The notes below the pieces were generated by a model, which saw only the letters and a program-made list of their open reading frames with translations, did not search any database and was not told where the DNA came from. A DNA stretch of 64,000 nucleotides. It comes from Pipra filicauda. Lineage: Eukaryota > Chordata > Aves > Passeriformes > Pipridae. Where the stretch lies: the NCBI RefSeq assembly GCF_003945595.2, contig NW_024104365.1:5055049-5119048 (forward strand). The letters are read 5' to 3'. Numbering within the stretch: position 1 is the first letter of the stretch; the number at the start of each line of letters is the position of its first letter. A program made the position numbers and the translations under genes. Positions 36,707-49,538 of this stretch are shown here, piece by piece.

Positions 36707-39700
36707 TAGGGCCAGAGTAAGTGCTAAAAGAGCAGAGGAAGCAAGGGAGTACTCACTAAACATTAGATATGCAGACAGACTGGAGGTTTTCCAAATAATA
36801 AACAACTTATAAATAGATCTTAAAATCCAGAGAAGATGCTCTTTTTTTGTTTCTTTTTTTTTGTCCTCTAAAAGGCAGAAGCATAAAAAGTGTAAAAGCA
36901 TTTTATGAGTGATTTAAAATGAGTTATTAGTTCTGTATACTTGTAAAAGTTAAACAATACTGCTGATAGATAGCTTTCTTAGCATCTTCAGACATACTAA
37001 CCCATTCAATGATGCGCTGGAGGAGGTTCATTTGAGCTACTTTTTAAAATTCTCCCAAAGCCTGAAAGGAATAATGGAGTGCTTTTTCTGCATCTGGCTA
37101 AGACTGACTTTTTCTCAGATACAGCTAATTTATCCTTCTACGTATTATGCAAGCTGTCCACACAGATATTTCTGAATAGCAGCTTTTAGTTCTTCCTCCC
37201 CCTTCCATTGGAACATGAGTGTACCAAAGTTTATGTACAGAAATGTAAAAGCATTTACAAATTACTTTGATTATATGACACTGATCTACCCCATGAAATC
37301 CATAATATGCCTTCTTAACACCATTTTTTGTCAGATGTGTCCCTAGGTCTACAAAGTTCATCTTAAAGTCAAACACCTGAAAAAGCTACTTAGTGTAAGG
37401 TAGAATACAGATACACTGTAAATTAGTTTGATGTTGCTTATATTACTAAAAAAGAGAACATACATGTATGTGTGTTTCTGCTGCTCATAAATGAAAACGC
37501 AGAAAATACTCTGGTTTGTTCCTTACCTGGAAACCTGGGTATATCATGTGGTGAAGGGAAGAAGCATTTAGTGGAAATTTCTCGGTAACTTCCAGCATGT
37601 TACTATTCATAAAACTACATCCATTACCTGCTTTGCAGAATGATGGAATTAGTTTCAGTCTAACTGTGTTTTAGGCTTAGTTATTGTAACCCTGCCAACA
37701 GAAACTTGAGGAAGGACCAAGTAAATACTCTGTGATCTTTCTACCCATGTGCAATTTTAAAAGCTCATTTTTCCAATTATATGTCTCATGTTCAGCAGAG
37801 GTATTACAGAATTAATATAAGCAACTAAATCTTTCCCTGAACTGATGCACAGCAAAAATGTAGCTTCTTTTTTCTTAAAAGCAGAGGTGATGTTACCTCC
37901 CATGCCCTGTCTAAACTCCAACTAGGATTAACTATAGTTCTGTGTAAATAAATTCCTATGCAAGTTCATGAGGATACAGAGTAACTCACTTCCTGTCTCT
38001 TCCACTGACTCATAAGACCGTTATGACACTTCTTTCAGTTTATCAGTCAATTAATCATGTAAATTCAGGCTCCTGGGATAGTATTCCTTCTTCAGCATTA
38101 GTTGTAAGAATTTACCCATGAGTATTGCTAACATTTTTGGGGGAGTTAGTCATGTAATATGAACAGAATTCCACATCATTTTCTTATATTTTCAATGGAG
38201 TATGGCAACTGTGTGATTTTAAACCTGATAGGAAATAAATGCAGGAGTGGTTTTTGAGTGCCTACTCTGATTTTGTTTTAGGTTATTTTGATTGGTCTAA
38301 TCTCAGTTTAGGTAGTTTGTGTTGGACCAGGGTAATAAAGGCTATATTTAACAAAAGTAAAAATAGATGCATAAGGTTTTGTACCAATAAACTCAGACTT
38401 TTCAATGTTTTAGAGTTTAACTCTCAGAATTTAAAATGTTTATTTACCTTCACAGCTTTCTCTGAAGTGCTGTTTAGGGTTTCTGTGCCCTTTTAAGACA
38501 TGCTTCATGTCATGCCATGACCACCAGCAGCTGCTTAACTGCATACCATGGGACACATCTTTCTTTTATCATCAGCCTAAGCTTTGTTGTAGCCTTTAGA
38601 AGAGGATTTCTGTGCTCAATAGGGATGGAGCTTTCCAGCTAAGCCAGACCATATGCTGATTCCCGGATTTCTTATCTGTAATCAGTCTTTCTTGATATTG
38701 TTCAAAGATGTTTCCATTAAAACTGCAGAATTATTCTGGTACTTCATCAGTGTTCATGTACAATACTTATTATTATGAGACTACATCCGTTGCTACTCAA
38801 ATCAGTAATACACTTCTTGTAGTATTAATATTTGTGACTCTTTAAATGAAGAGCAGCATAGAGGAGATGGCTGATAACCCCTTAAAACTTTAAAGTACTG
38901 ACAAAGTCTCCTGCAGACACTGTAATTCAAAGTAGTCTGTATGACCACAAATCCTCCATTATTGACTTACCTGCTCATACCCTTAACTGGACATAGATCG
39001 CGTTTTTTTTCATTCTGAATAGATAACTTCTTGATACACAAAGAATTTGTATAAGCATTTTTTGCTTCAAGGTCAGATTAGATACAGTTCCAAGACACAA
39101 GCTGAGAAATAAATAATAGGACATGGACTGTATTCAGCAAAGCGATCAAGCAGTGATTGTTTACACTATACGTGAGTCCTAAAGCTCATAGTTTGTACCT
39201 CCATGGCTAAGTAAATGGTGCAGCAGAGATCCTTGCTGGCGCAAGGGAACAGTTTTCACCATATGCTGTTCACAAGAAAAGGAAACCAGACTTTTTTTTG
39301 TATAGTGCATGCTTGTCCAGTGTCCATTACAGTGGTGTATTTAGAAGCTTGTTTCTCTGGTATAAATATATACCTTAAAATACTAGGCTTTGGTCCTATG
39401 CTTTCTTCCTTGCCAGCTGATCTGGCTGTCATTTATAATAATCATGGCAGTCATACTGTCACAAATAAATATAATATACTGTCATAGAATGAAATTATTA
39501 TAGAGTATTTTATTGTATAGATATTTATATTTTTATACAATACGTAGCTATTAAAAATAACTGCACCATTGCTGATTTCTACCGGCTAAAGATTTGATTT
39601 GGCAGATTTTGAAACTGCTTGCTAACCTGTGGATGACTTTCTTAAAGTAAATCAGTGGAAGCAGTTTTTAAACTTTTTAAAGCTACTTTTAAATAGCTGC

Positions 39701-42590
39701 AGCACAATCTCAAAACAAAATGAAACAAAATAAAAAAGTCAAGCAAAACAAAACAAAAAAGAATGCATATCAAAAACCAAAAGAAATTATTTAAAGGGTT
39801 TGAAAGTTTCCTGTCCCTTTATAATTTTTGCATATTTGCAGCCTATGATGGTATACCACAACAAAAAGCCTTATTCACATGGGCAACCACGATGACATTA
39901 CTAGAAATAATCACATGAGGAACAGCTGCAAGAATGAATTTGTGGATGTGGTGTAAATAAGAAAATTGTAAAATGGAATGCTGAAATTATCATGACTAGT
40001 ACTAGAATGAAAGGGCAAAAGTCAGACATCTTTCCCAGAAACAGAGATAAATGCTTCATAATCAATCCTGGACTATACAACAGACTGTGGAATTTATAAC
40101 CTGGTGCAATACTACCTAAAAGCAACATCTCCTAATCAAAATAATAATTCAGATGATTATTTGAAACCTTTCAAATGTGACCAGTGATCAAAGTGACTTG
40201 GAATAAAAATCAGATTTCTTAGAAGGGCAGTTGGAATTTATTTAGCTGTTAAGCACAATTGTCTTGGAGGAGGATCCCTGTGAGTGAATCAATATAGACC
40301 AGCTCCAGATGCCCACTGCCTCCTATTTTCCTATGAAATATGATTAATGGATGCTTATGAGCATTTGTCAGCCTTCCTTTGCAAGGACAAAGGAAAAATG
40401 TCATTTTAGGTTTGATTTCCAAGTTTTTCCTGATGTACTGTTAGGTATGTATTTATATTGTTTAAAAAAAACTCAGCAAACAAACAAACAGAAAAGAAAT
40501 TTACATTTAGAACTGATCTTACTTGCTACAGAGGTTTTACATCGCTTAGATGTTAATCCTCTGTCCTCCAAAAACTACCAAACAGGCCTTACATTTAATT
40601 TTAATTGCACGTGTGATCAAAATAAGTTGTAAACAAAATGATTGGGTTATTGTTAATTTGAAAGCTACAGCTGCCTTTTTATGTGTAGCAGTATCTGTAG
40701 GAACAATAAAGTCTAAGAGCCTTCCAGAAGCTTATTAAGCAATGTGAGTAACACGTTTGGTTTTTTCGTTTTTCTCTCATGGAAAAATGTGCTTCTGCTG
40801 GAATGTTTTGGCTGCTTTTTAAAAATACATATTCCATCCATTCATTCACCAACATACTATCTTTCTTTTTCTTCTGTTAGACAAGAAAAATTCACAGAAA
40901 AAAGCCTTCAAAGCTTGTGGTGTAGAGTGGGTAAGTAATTGCAGGAGATCCCTGGAAGGCTCTGTCTCCTCCATCGGAAGTCTTTTCTTTGTAGAAAAGT
41001 CTCACATGTCAGAAGCTGGAGTAGCCAAACCCAGATTTATTTTGGAGCCATGTTGTCCTTAGGCTCCCTCCTAAACACTTCACAGCTGTCCTCTAAACTG
41101 ATAAATCCTTCAGAAGCTAACATGGCTTATACTACAAATACAAAAGTAGCTGTAAGGAGACACAGGCCCACACCGGCACATTCCAGGGGCTGCAGCAGTG
41201 ACAAATTGTCTGTAATTACAGTTGTAATGCAAAAAGCCATATAAACAAATAAATTATTTTTATATTCTACATATATAGTGAGTAAGCAAATATAAAGCCT
41301 TGTGTTGTCACTTCTTCTACCACAAATTTTGTTTCCATTTCTCAGCACAGTTGCTCAATCCTATTACAGTGACTAAAATCTCACTGAATAGAAATATTCC
41401 TGCTTTCAATAACCTTTGCATTCATTTTGCAAAGAAATCCCTTATATGTTGGGCAGTGTCTTCAGTCCTTATCATTCTTCAGATCTATGTTCAAATAACA
41501 AACTGTCCTCTGTCCCTGTGGCACACTCAGTCAGCATTCCAGCCCTGTCCTTTCTCACTTTCTCACTTTCTCAGGGTCATCTCCTTGCATCTTAATTTAA
41601 AGAAAAGGGGTCATGTAAGTTTGCAGAGCACAGATCTGTTTGGGATACCATCTGTCTTGCAGTATTGTCCCTAGCTTCCTTGTTTGCTGAGACTTATTAA
41701 ACCATGCCTCACTTTCTTCAGATTTTCTACTATGCTCTAGTTATCTTCACTCATAGTTTTTAATTGTCTATATTATTATTTTAAGAAAAATCCCTGTATC
41801 TTTCAACTGAATCCATCCATTATCTTCTCTTCTTTTCTTACTTCAGTTTGTGAAATATACTTCAGTTTTGTTCCTTAGAACAAACTCTGTATTGTTCTTA
41901 TCACTGGCTTTCCTGCTTACCTTCTTCTTTGGATTACTGACTGTGTAATTAGGAAACCTGGAAAGGAATACAAAATATGTCTTTCACCTGTTTTAAGAAT
42001 TGGGCATATTTTTAATAAATTAAAACGAGAAAGTGCCATAACCTGGAAAGGTTGTTGGAAAATGCTACTCTGAGTGGATAATCCAGTATAAGGTAAAAGA
42101 ACCAGACCAAAGAACAAATAATTAGAAGTTAGGATCAGACAGAAAAAAAAAAACAAAAACAAAAGAAAAAAGTCACAAATGTACCAAAACAACAGAAAAG
42201 GAAAAGAAGCAAAGTATTTAAGCTAGTTTAGGACTAAGCATAAAAGGAATGGTGTAAAGGAAATTCTGACTTCCAGTTAACAATTATGCTGCTGCAGTTT
42301 TGACTTCTTGTAATTGTAACCTAAGAGTTTCCTGGAAGCTGCTAGCACGGAAACACATTCAGCCTACTGAAAGGCAAGTTTTGCAAGCCAAACATTTTAC
42401 TTGCTGTTGAAATGAACTTGAGATCTGAATTTAGTCAATTTTTAAAGTGTGTCACAGTGGGCATTATAAAGCTGTAGTGAATCAAGGTAAATGATATAGT
42501 AGTACTGCCCTGTGTCACCTCTCCTTCAAAAATTAATGATTCCCTTGTTCACAAGTCTGTATTGGTTTAGACTGAAAAGAGCAAATAACT

Positions 42591-42615
42591 ATTTATTTAT
42601 TTATTTATTTATTTA
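42591..42615. repeat. Microsatellite (ATTT)n
   Basis: Six uninterrupted ATTT units. Confidence 0.95.
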
Positions 42616-45309
42616 AAGAGCAGAGCGAATGTCTTAGAAATGTGAGACTGTGCCTTTTCACACAACAGGATATTTTGTTTCAGCAACCAGAGGAGCTAAT
42701 GAAACCTAATGGTCAGCTTGCTGAGCGTAGGTGTGAGCACCACTCCAGGGCTGCCCTGTAGTGTCATTCCCCCCAGCAATACATTGTGCCCAGCTGCTAC
42801 CACCACATTTCATTCCCAGGCAGATCTCTAGCCCCCATAGCCTTTCCACAGTCTGAGCTTCTTTTAAGACATATCCTATATCAGCTCCAGGTATGGCAAC
42901 AGCAGCGTAAACTCTAGTGTGGAAAAGTTGATTAGGTCAGCACCCCGTGGAAGAGGCTGTGCCAGACATGGTATGTTAGTGAAAAGCGCTAAGGAAAAGC
43001 TACTGTGTTAGCTGGATGCTGCAAAATCTGAACTTCAGGTGCTGGCTTCTACCACAGCCTACGTGAGCTGTCTTCACACAAATGGGTAACAAAGCCTGTT
43101 ATACCTGATATTTTTATTTTCATAAGACTGTTTTTCAGGTGGCAAAGAGTTGGCAGAATGACCTCGTCATGCCCTATTAAAGTACCCTGAGACAGCAGCA
43201 CAGTCAGAGACCATGGCTATGGCAATGGCTGGGAGGTGTATGCTAGGAGTATCAGCTTCTCTGATTTTATGCTGAGTCCTGCAGAGGAAGCTGCAAATTT
43301 CCAGTAACCTTGGGATCCCACCAAAGTCTTTGCACATGACCTCCATGTGGTGAAGGCCTAAATAGCTTAAATGGATCGGTTCTGTTTTTAAAACAACGTA
43401 GATATTGAAGTTGGGGTACATCTCACCACATAAATTGTTGCCTAAATCCCAGTATACAGATAAAAAACAGGAACAAGTGTCTCCAGAGAGCAGTTCATTT
43501 GATCTACTTCATCCTTTTACCTTGGAGTGAGACAAATTGCTCTCTGGAGGAGTCTCTTTCTGACCATCAGTGCTAAAGGAAGCACAATGCAACTGGTATA
43601 GATGTGGATATCCATCTTTTAGATACCTAACTTTTCTCTGCACAACTGTCTGGTGTGAGATTCCTTCTTAAGCTGTAGCCTGAGGAGGAAAAAAGTGTGA
43701 AACTGGAACTTTGCAGGGATACTGTAGGATATGCTTGCACCATACAATCAACATGAATTTTAAAATCACAGGATAGCTCCTCTAGTTGATACAGTCATGT
43801 CAATGAGGTCAACACAGTGCATATAACCTGTGCTCCTTACAAGACAAACACAAGATTGTCATCTGAACTCTTCACAAATAGTAATTTCCTTTGGCACTTC
43901 AAAATATACTTTTCTGTACTTTTCATTGGGAGATGCAGAATGGAATAAACTTTCTTCAGTTTTATGCTCAGAAATACACGTGAACAAAACACCCTCACCA
44001 TGTAGTTTTAGGGAGTCCTTAGAACAGATCTGGTTTTCACTCACTTTTATAAGGGAGGGAGGAAAAAAAAGGAAGGAAAATTACTCATGATAGTACTTGC
44101 ATTAACAGAATCCTGTGGATATTTTGTACTGTTTAGTAACATTAGGCTTTAAAGTATTTTACATGTACTCCAATTATTTGACTGGCAAAATGAAACAGGA
44201 CTTTATATAATACAGTCAATAATCTTTCAACAGAAGAATGACTTATCTCTATTTATAACTAGTTCTGGTTCTAATAAATACATTAAAAACTTAATACTTC
44301 AACTTACAGTTTTGAAATAACATGTAAAAATAAAGTCCTGTAACTTATTACATAAATAAATGAAAGATCATATAATATTCAAAGAAGTCCAGCAAAATCA
44401 GTGATCTGATTACTATCAAAGTCTATCTTAAGAGTGTTGCCAGTTTTACTAAACATAACATAACAATTGTGCTTCCTGAAAAGCCGTGTTGAAATGAAAA
44501 TATTTGCTGGAAAATATGGTAAGAATCCTAAAATTGCAGAGTTGGAGAACTCGAATTGCTAGCAGAATCAGACTCATATCTGCAAATATGAAATAAATTA
44601 GCCATTCAAGTACTATCTTACCTACAGATGATGTGCTGTAGGCATCAGTCACCTATAAATATACAAAGGCAAAATTGCTCTAGATATCAAAAGCCCTATG
44701 GTTTTGTTAAAAGAACTGTTTTCCATAGACAGGATGATTCACATGCAGTGGATGCGGACACAAAATTTCAGGAAAAATCTGCTGTGGTAAGAACAACTAC
44801 TACTTGTACTGGAAAACTGTGTAAGCTGGTTTAGAATGCTTAGTTCTGTGAAGATAATTTCTTTCAAGCTGACTGAGTCTTTTCTAATACCCTTATATTT
44901 AGCTTTTAATGATGATTTTCTAACCTTGCCCTTCTCAATGGCATTCTTCCTTTTGAAAGTCTTCATTACCCTGAATATACTTTTTCACTTCTCATTGATT
45001 CAGCCGCTCTTAGGGTTGCCATAACTGTGGCAGTTCAATTAGTTTACTTCTGCCTTCTCATTTCCTTTTCTCATTAAAGCTGAACATGCAGCTTTGAGAA
45101 GGAGCTTTTGCAGCACACTCTATGTAAGATGGAACTCAGAGGTACGAATGAAATAGCTGATAATGGTGATAGTCCCGGTGAAAGCTCTGCATTGACGCTT
45201 GAAAGGCTGCAGTGGTTTCCTATTTGTCACTATTTGTATACTGGCGTGTTGCAATTGGATTTTTAAAGTGCTATGTGGTCTGGATCCTGTTACTTACAAT
45301 GCCACTTCC

Positions 45310-45329
45310 GTCTCAGTGACAACTGAGAC
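45310..45329. repeat. Perfect 8-bp hairpin
   Basis: GTCTCAGT and ACTGAGAC around loop GACA, about 100 bp from the 45430-45488 hairpin. Short enough to arise by chance. Confidence 0.7.
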
Positions 45330-45429
45330 AATCACATCTGCTTTCGTTTGCAGCTCTGATACTAGTAGATTACTAAAATAGTAAAAAGAGAAAAGAAAAA
45401 AAATAGCAAGAAAGGCCACCTCCAATCTG

Positions 45430-45488
45430 CTGTCACGTCCTTGACTCTGTCAGCAGTTGATGCAACAGAGTCCAAGGACACGTCACAG
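45430..45488. repeat. Imperfect 59-nt hairpin
   Basis: The arm starting CTGTCACGTCCTTG pairs with the arm ending CAAGGACACGTCACAG. About 20 base pairs form, with one mismatch and two small bulges, over a 14-nt loop. The shape resembles a short pre-miRNA or a small inverted repeat. No known microRNA seed is recognised. Confidence 0.7.
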
Positions 45489-48400
45489 AAATTAAAATAA
45501 CTGTGTTTTAAAATGTTTGCTGTCATCCTTGTGATAGCATGAGTTTAGACAGGGCTTCATGGGACAAATAGTTTTGTTTCAGGCAACACTAGGACAGAAC
45601 TCATTCTTGGGGTGCAGGCCATGTTAGCTGGTGCCTCTTCTAGTAACGTACTTTAGCCTCAAAAAGAGAAGTCTAGAGCTAATGAAAGGTGACATGATGT
45701 GGGACAAGTGGCATCTGTTGTGCTTTCACAGCCCCTCATGATACTACACTTCCCGAGAAACAAGACTTGCGAGGCTTTCACTGGAAAGTGAAAGTTCCAG
45801 AACTGGATGAAAAATTCTTATTTTTCACAATCATGAACATTGTGTGAGCTGAGCTTTGCACTAAAGGGTGTCACAAAGATTTTGGAGGCTCGAGGCAGTA
45901 CAGTGAAGGCCCTTATTCTGCCTTGTAGCATATGTGGATTTTCTACACAGCGTACATGAAGATTGGGTCTGGTCAACTGAATGCCATGGGATGGAGGGCC
46001 ATTCTGTGTGGCCACAGGGCATCAAACTGCAGTGCAGGTCAGATATGCAGTGCACACATGGTTGACTGAATGCAGTTTGGAGGTATGACTTGTGTAATTT
46101 ATCCACTTAAGTGCAGAAGCTGCTTACTGACAGTCCCCAAGAGTGGCCAGCTGCTATGAAATACAGGAAATGCCACATCTTCAGAGGTCCTGTAAAGTCC
46201 AAAGCAATCCTAGCCCTGGCTGATTGGTATCACTGAGGGCTTGGGCCTACCACTGTTTTTGTAGTCTCACAAACCTTGAAAAAAGCACCTTTCTTATGTC
46301 AGGTTTTTATGCCCTCTTGCTAGAGGGGAATCACCCACAACAAATGAGGGCAAATTCCCTTTGAAAAAGGAAAAAATATAATCCTGTAGTTTTACCATTT
46401 TTGGTTCAGACCGTGGATGCCAGCCTCTCACCCACTCCTAGCTTTGCAGATGCTTGCAAAGCCACCTGCAGCACCTAGTGTTAAATACTTACCTCCAGGA
46501 ATCTCTGGTCAGAGTCTAAGATGACTCTGAAAATTTCCCTACAACTAGCTCAGCTACCAACTCACCTAGAGAGAGAATGAACAGGAAAAATCAATAGACA
46601 AACCATTACTCTCCTGCTTAAAACCTTTCAGTGTTGCAGTCCTTGTTGCACAAAGAGGGACATCAGATTCCTTACAACTGTTCCATAGTCCTGCCTCAGC
46701 CTCCGCCAGATCACTCTCCTTAAGTGCACCCCCCCTTACTGGTGGCCAACTAGCCAGGGTGAGAACAAGTTTTTTCCCTTGCCAGCCTTTAACTAATGGA
46801 GTTGTTTCCAAGTACCAGTGGTCACTGTCTTGCACACCTGAGTGCAAATATCCCATTTGTTCTCCAAACAATGCTTCCTTCTTTCCTGCCTTGCTTTGCT
46901 TGCTCATTCGTTCCCCTGGCACGCTGTACAGCACAAAGCATTCTCTGAACTGGCAGGCCTGCTGTCATCCCTCGGAGCTTGCTGTGAGCAACCTGCTACT
47001 GCTGGCAAGCTCTTGCAGAGTGATGTAATCCTGGGCAGATCTTACGCCACCATCCTGATGCCAGATATTGTGTTGGCTCATGTTTGTTACAACATGTATG
47101 GCTCCTTAATTTTTTATTTTTTTTTCTTCCGAAGCATTTGAAATTTGATCCCTGCTTGTCTTTCTGCTTTTGGGCTTTTCTGTTAGAGAGCTCTGAAATC
47201 TGTCTGGCATCCTGATCCAAATAGTCTTGCCTCATCTGAGTCAACTATTCAAAACAGTCAGCCTGAGATCAGTAAACCTTCTCCTGCCTTTTTACTCTTT
47301 ACCTACCTTCTGATGAAAACAGCTTTCTTAAATATTTCAATTCACTGTTACATTTTTACGTTCTGTAATACCCTTTCATGATTCATCCTCCTGGTTTCAT
47401 GGAACAGTATCAAAGGTACAAAGTGCTTCAGCTACTTGCCAGAAACAGACCTAGGACCTGGCTGGTTTCCATTTGGTGCAATTGCAGTATTGTTATAGTC
47501 ATTATCTTACAAGTACCTAGGTGAGAAAAATTTTGTAACAAAAAAGGCAAAATACCTTTCATTAGCCTGACTTTTTACTGGCACCTCTCTGATTTCTCCT
47601 CCCAGATGAAGGTCAAAGATGTCTCCACTTATTCTCTACATTTGCTGACATTTTCAGCAGTCATGGACAAACGTGCAGCTCCTCTGTCCCACTCCGACAT
47701 TTTCTTAGTTTCTTTTCTTCACAATAGTGTTTGTTTGCTCAGCAGTGACTCAGAACAGAAGACTATTAAACAGGTCAACCTATTTGTACCTCAGCTTTGT
47801 AAAGGTGCAGTTACCCACCCCAACAGGAAATTCAAGACTTCTTTGTGAATGGATGTTACAGATGTATAGAGGCAAGAGAAGCCACAGTGTAATGGTCTGG
47901 CTTGTATGCAAGGTGACTTGGCCTAAATTAATTAAATTAATTGAGTGGAGGTAAAAATCTCTCCTGAGTTAAATACACTGAAAAGAGAAAGGATTTACGT
48001 ACTGTGCTAGGAGGAACCTAGGTTTACTTCTCTTCCTGTGCCCTAAAGCCTGTGCACTGGCTCCTGGAAGGAGCTCATGGGCAAATTCTCTCACCAGACC
48101 CAGACTAAATCCTAACAAGTTAGAAAGGTGATTTGTTCAGACTCAAGGCAGGTAAATAACTTCAAATGCTATTACATGAGACAATATAAACAAGTCAGTA
48201 TTACAATTTGTAACATGGCAAAACACAGATGTTCCAGCTGCATTTGTAAGACACCTCGCATACATTAGGGTCTGAATATTGAGGAAGGCTGTGGAAGTGA
48301 CTGGAATTTCCCCCCATCTATCTAAATGTATCTGGATTGGGATCAGCAAAGCTCGCTGAAGCAGATGTGTGCATTTCAGGATTTTATATCTACCCATTGA

Positions 48401-48867
48401 CTGCAAGGTTACAGTGTTGACTCAACCTCCAGTTTACTTCCTCTCGGATTTCCCCATCTTCAGATTTTGTTTCCTCTGTCTATTATAGGAGTGAGATGTT
48501 ACAAAACAGGAGTTAAGATGCTTTTATAAACATTGCTTTTGAGTAAAAGTCTGGATTAATTGGTTATTAATTGGCAATAACTGAGACTTGGGACTTTTTT
48601 TTTTTTTGAGGATTGACGCCGATTTCTTGTTCATGGTTGAAAGACACATAAAATCTTGATTCTGTGCTATTGACAGCTCTTTGGCAACATTCTCTGCAGG
48701 ATCAATATTCCTTTCTTGTTATCTGCTTCGTGATCTGTTAGTTTAGAGTAACAAAATCAGATTTGTTTCTCTTTCAAGGAGTAAGCACTTAAAAGTGATG
48801 AGTCTCCATTTCCTCACTTCTGAACAAGGTATGGAAAACGCTGCAAGAAAATTTGGAGCAGCTCCTG

Positions 48868-49538
48868 TAATATGGGGAGAAGGGGAGAAGGACTTGGAGG
48901 TGTTGGTGGATGAGAGGCTGCACATGAGCTGCCAATGTGCATTTGCAGCCCAGAAATTGTATCCTGGGCTGCATCAAAAGAAACATGTCGAGCAGGTCAA
49001 GGGAGGCAATTCTATCCCTCTACTCCAGACTCGTGAGACCCCACCTTGCCTGCTGCATCCAGGTCTGGGATTCCCAGCATAAGTGCGTGGGATCTATTGG
49101 AGTGAGTCCAGAGGAAGGCCACAAAGAGGACTGGAGCACCTCTCCTATGAAGGCAAGCTGAGAGAGTTGGGGTTGTCCCACCTGCCAAAGAGAAGGCTCT
49201 GAGGGACCTTCTAGCAGCCTTCCAGTATCTACAAGAAAGTTGGAGAGGAACTTTTTACAAGGGCATGTAGTGATAGGGCAAGGAGGGTTAGCTTTAAACT
49301 GAAGGAGAGTAGGTTTAGATGAGATATTAGGAAGAAATTCTTTACTCAGAGAGTGGTGAGGCACTGGAACATGTTGCCCAGAGAGGTTGTGGATGCCCCA
49401 TCCCTGGGAGTGCTCAAGGCCAGGTTGGATGGGGCTCTGAGCAACCTGGTCTTTTGGAAGGTGTCCCTGCCCTTTTCAGGGAGGTTGGAACTTGATGATT
49501 TTCAAGGTCCTTTCCAACCCAAACCATGCTATGATTCT
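48868..49538 (+). mobile_element. CR1 fragment
   Basis: Starts near 'gagaaggacttggaggtgttggtggatgag', passes 'agcaggtcaagggaggc' and 'gagacc.caccttgcctgctgcatccag', and ends CATGCTATGATTCTAA. Several short frames in it are remnants of the CR1 reading frame. Confidence 0.9.

Larger units (their letters stand above)
36707..48867. other. Intergenic sequence upstream of DOCK9
   Basis: About 12 kb with no TE recognised, unusual next to the CR1-rich flanks. It includes a palindrome CTGTAATTACAG (41210-41221) with nearby ATGCAAA and ATAAACA motifs, an (ATTT)n tract and the hairpins at 45310 and 45430. No exon recognised. Confidence 0.55.

Noticed and set aside
46566..46934. 122-codon minus-strand frame, considered as a further DOCK9 start exon
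   Set aside because: It runs to a stop and has no phase-0 donor like the three candidate exons; the peptide has no recognisable features.
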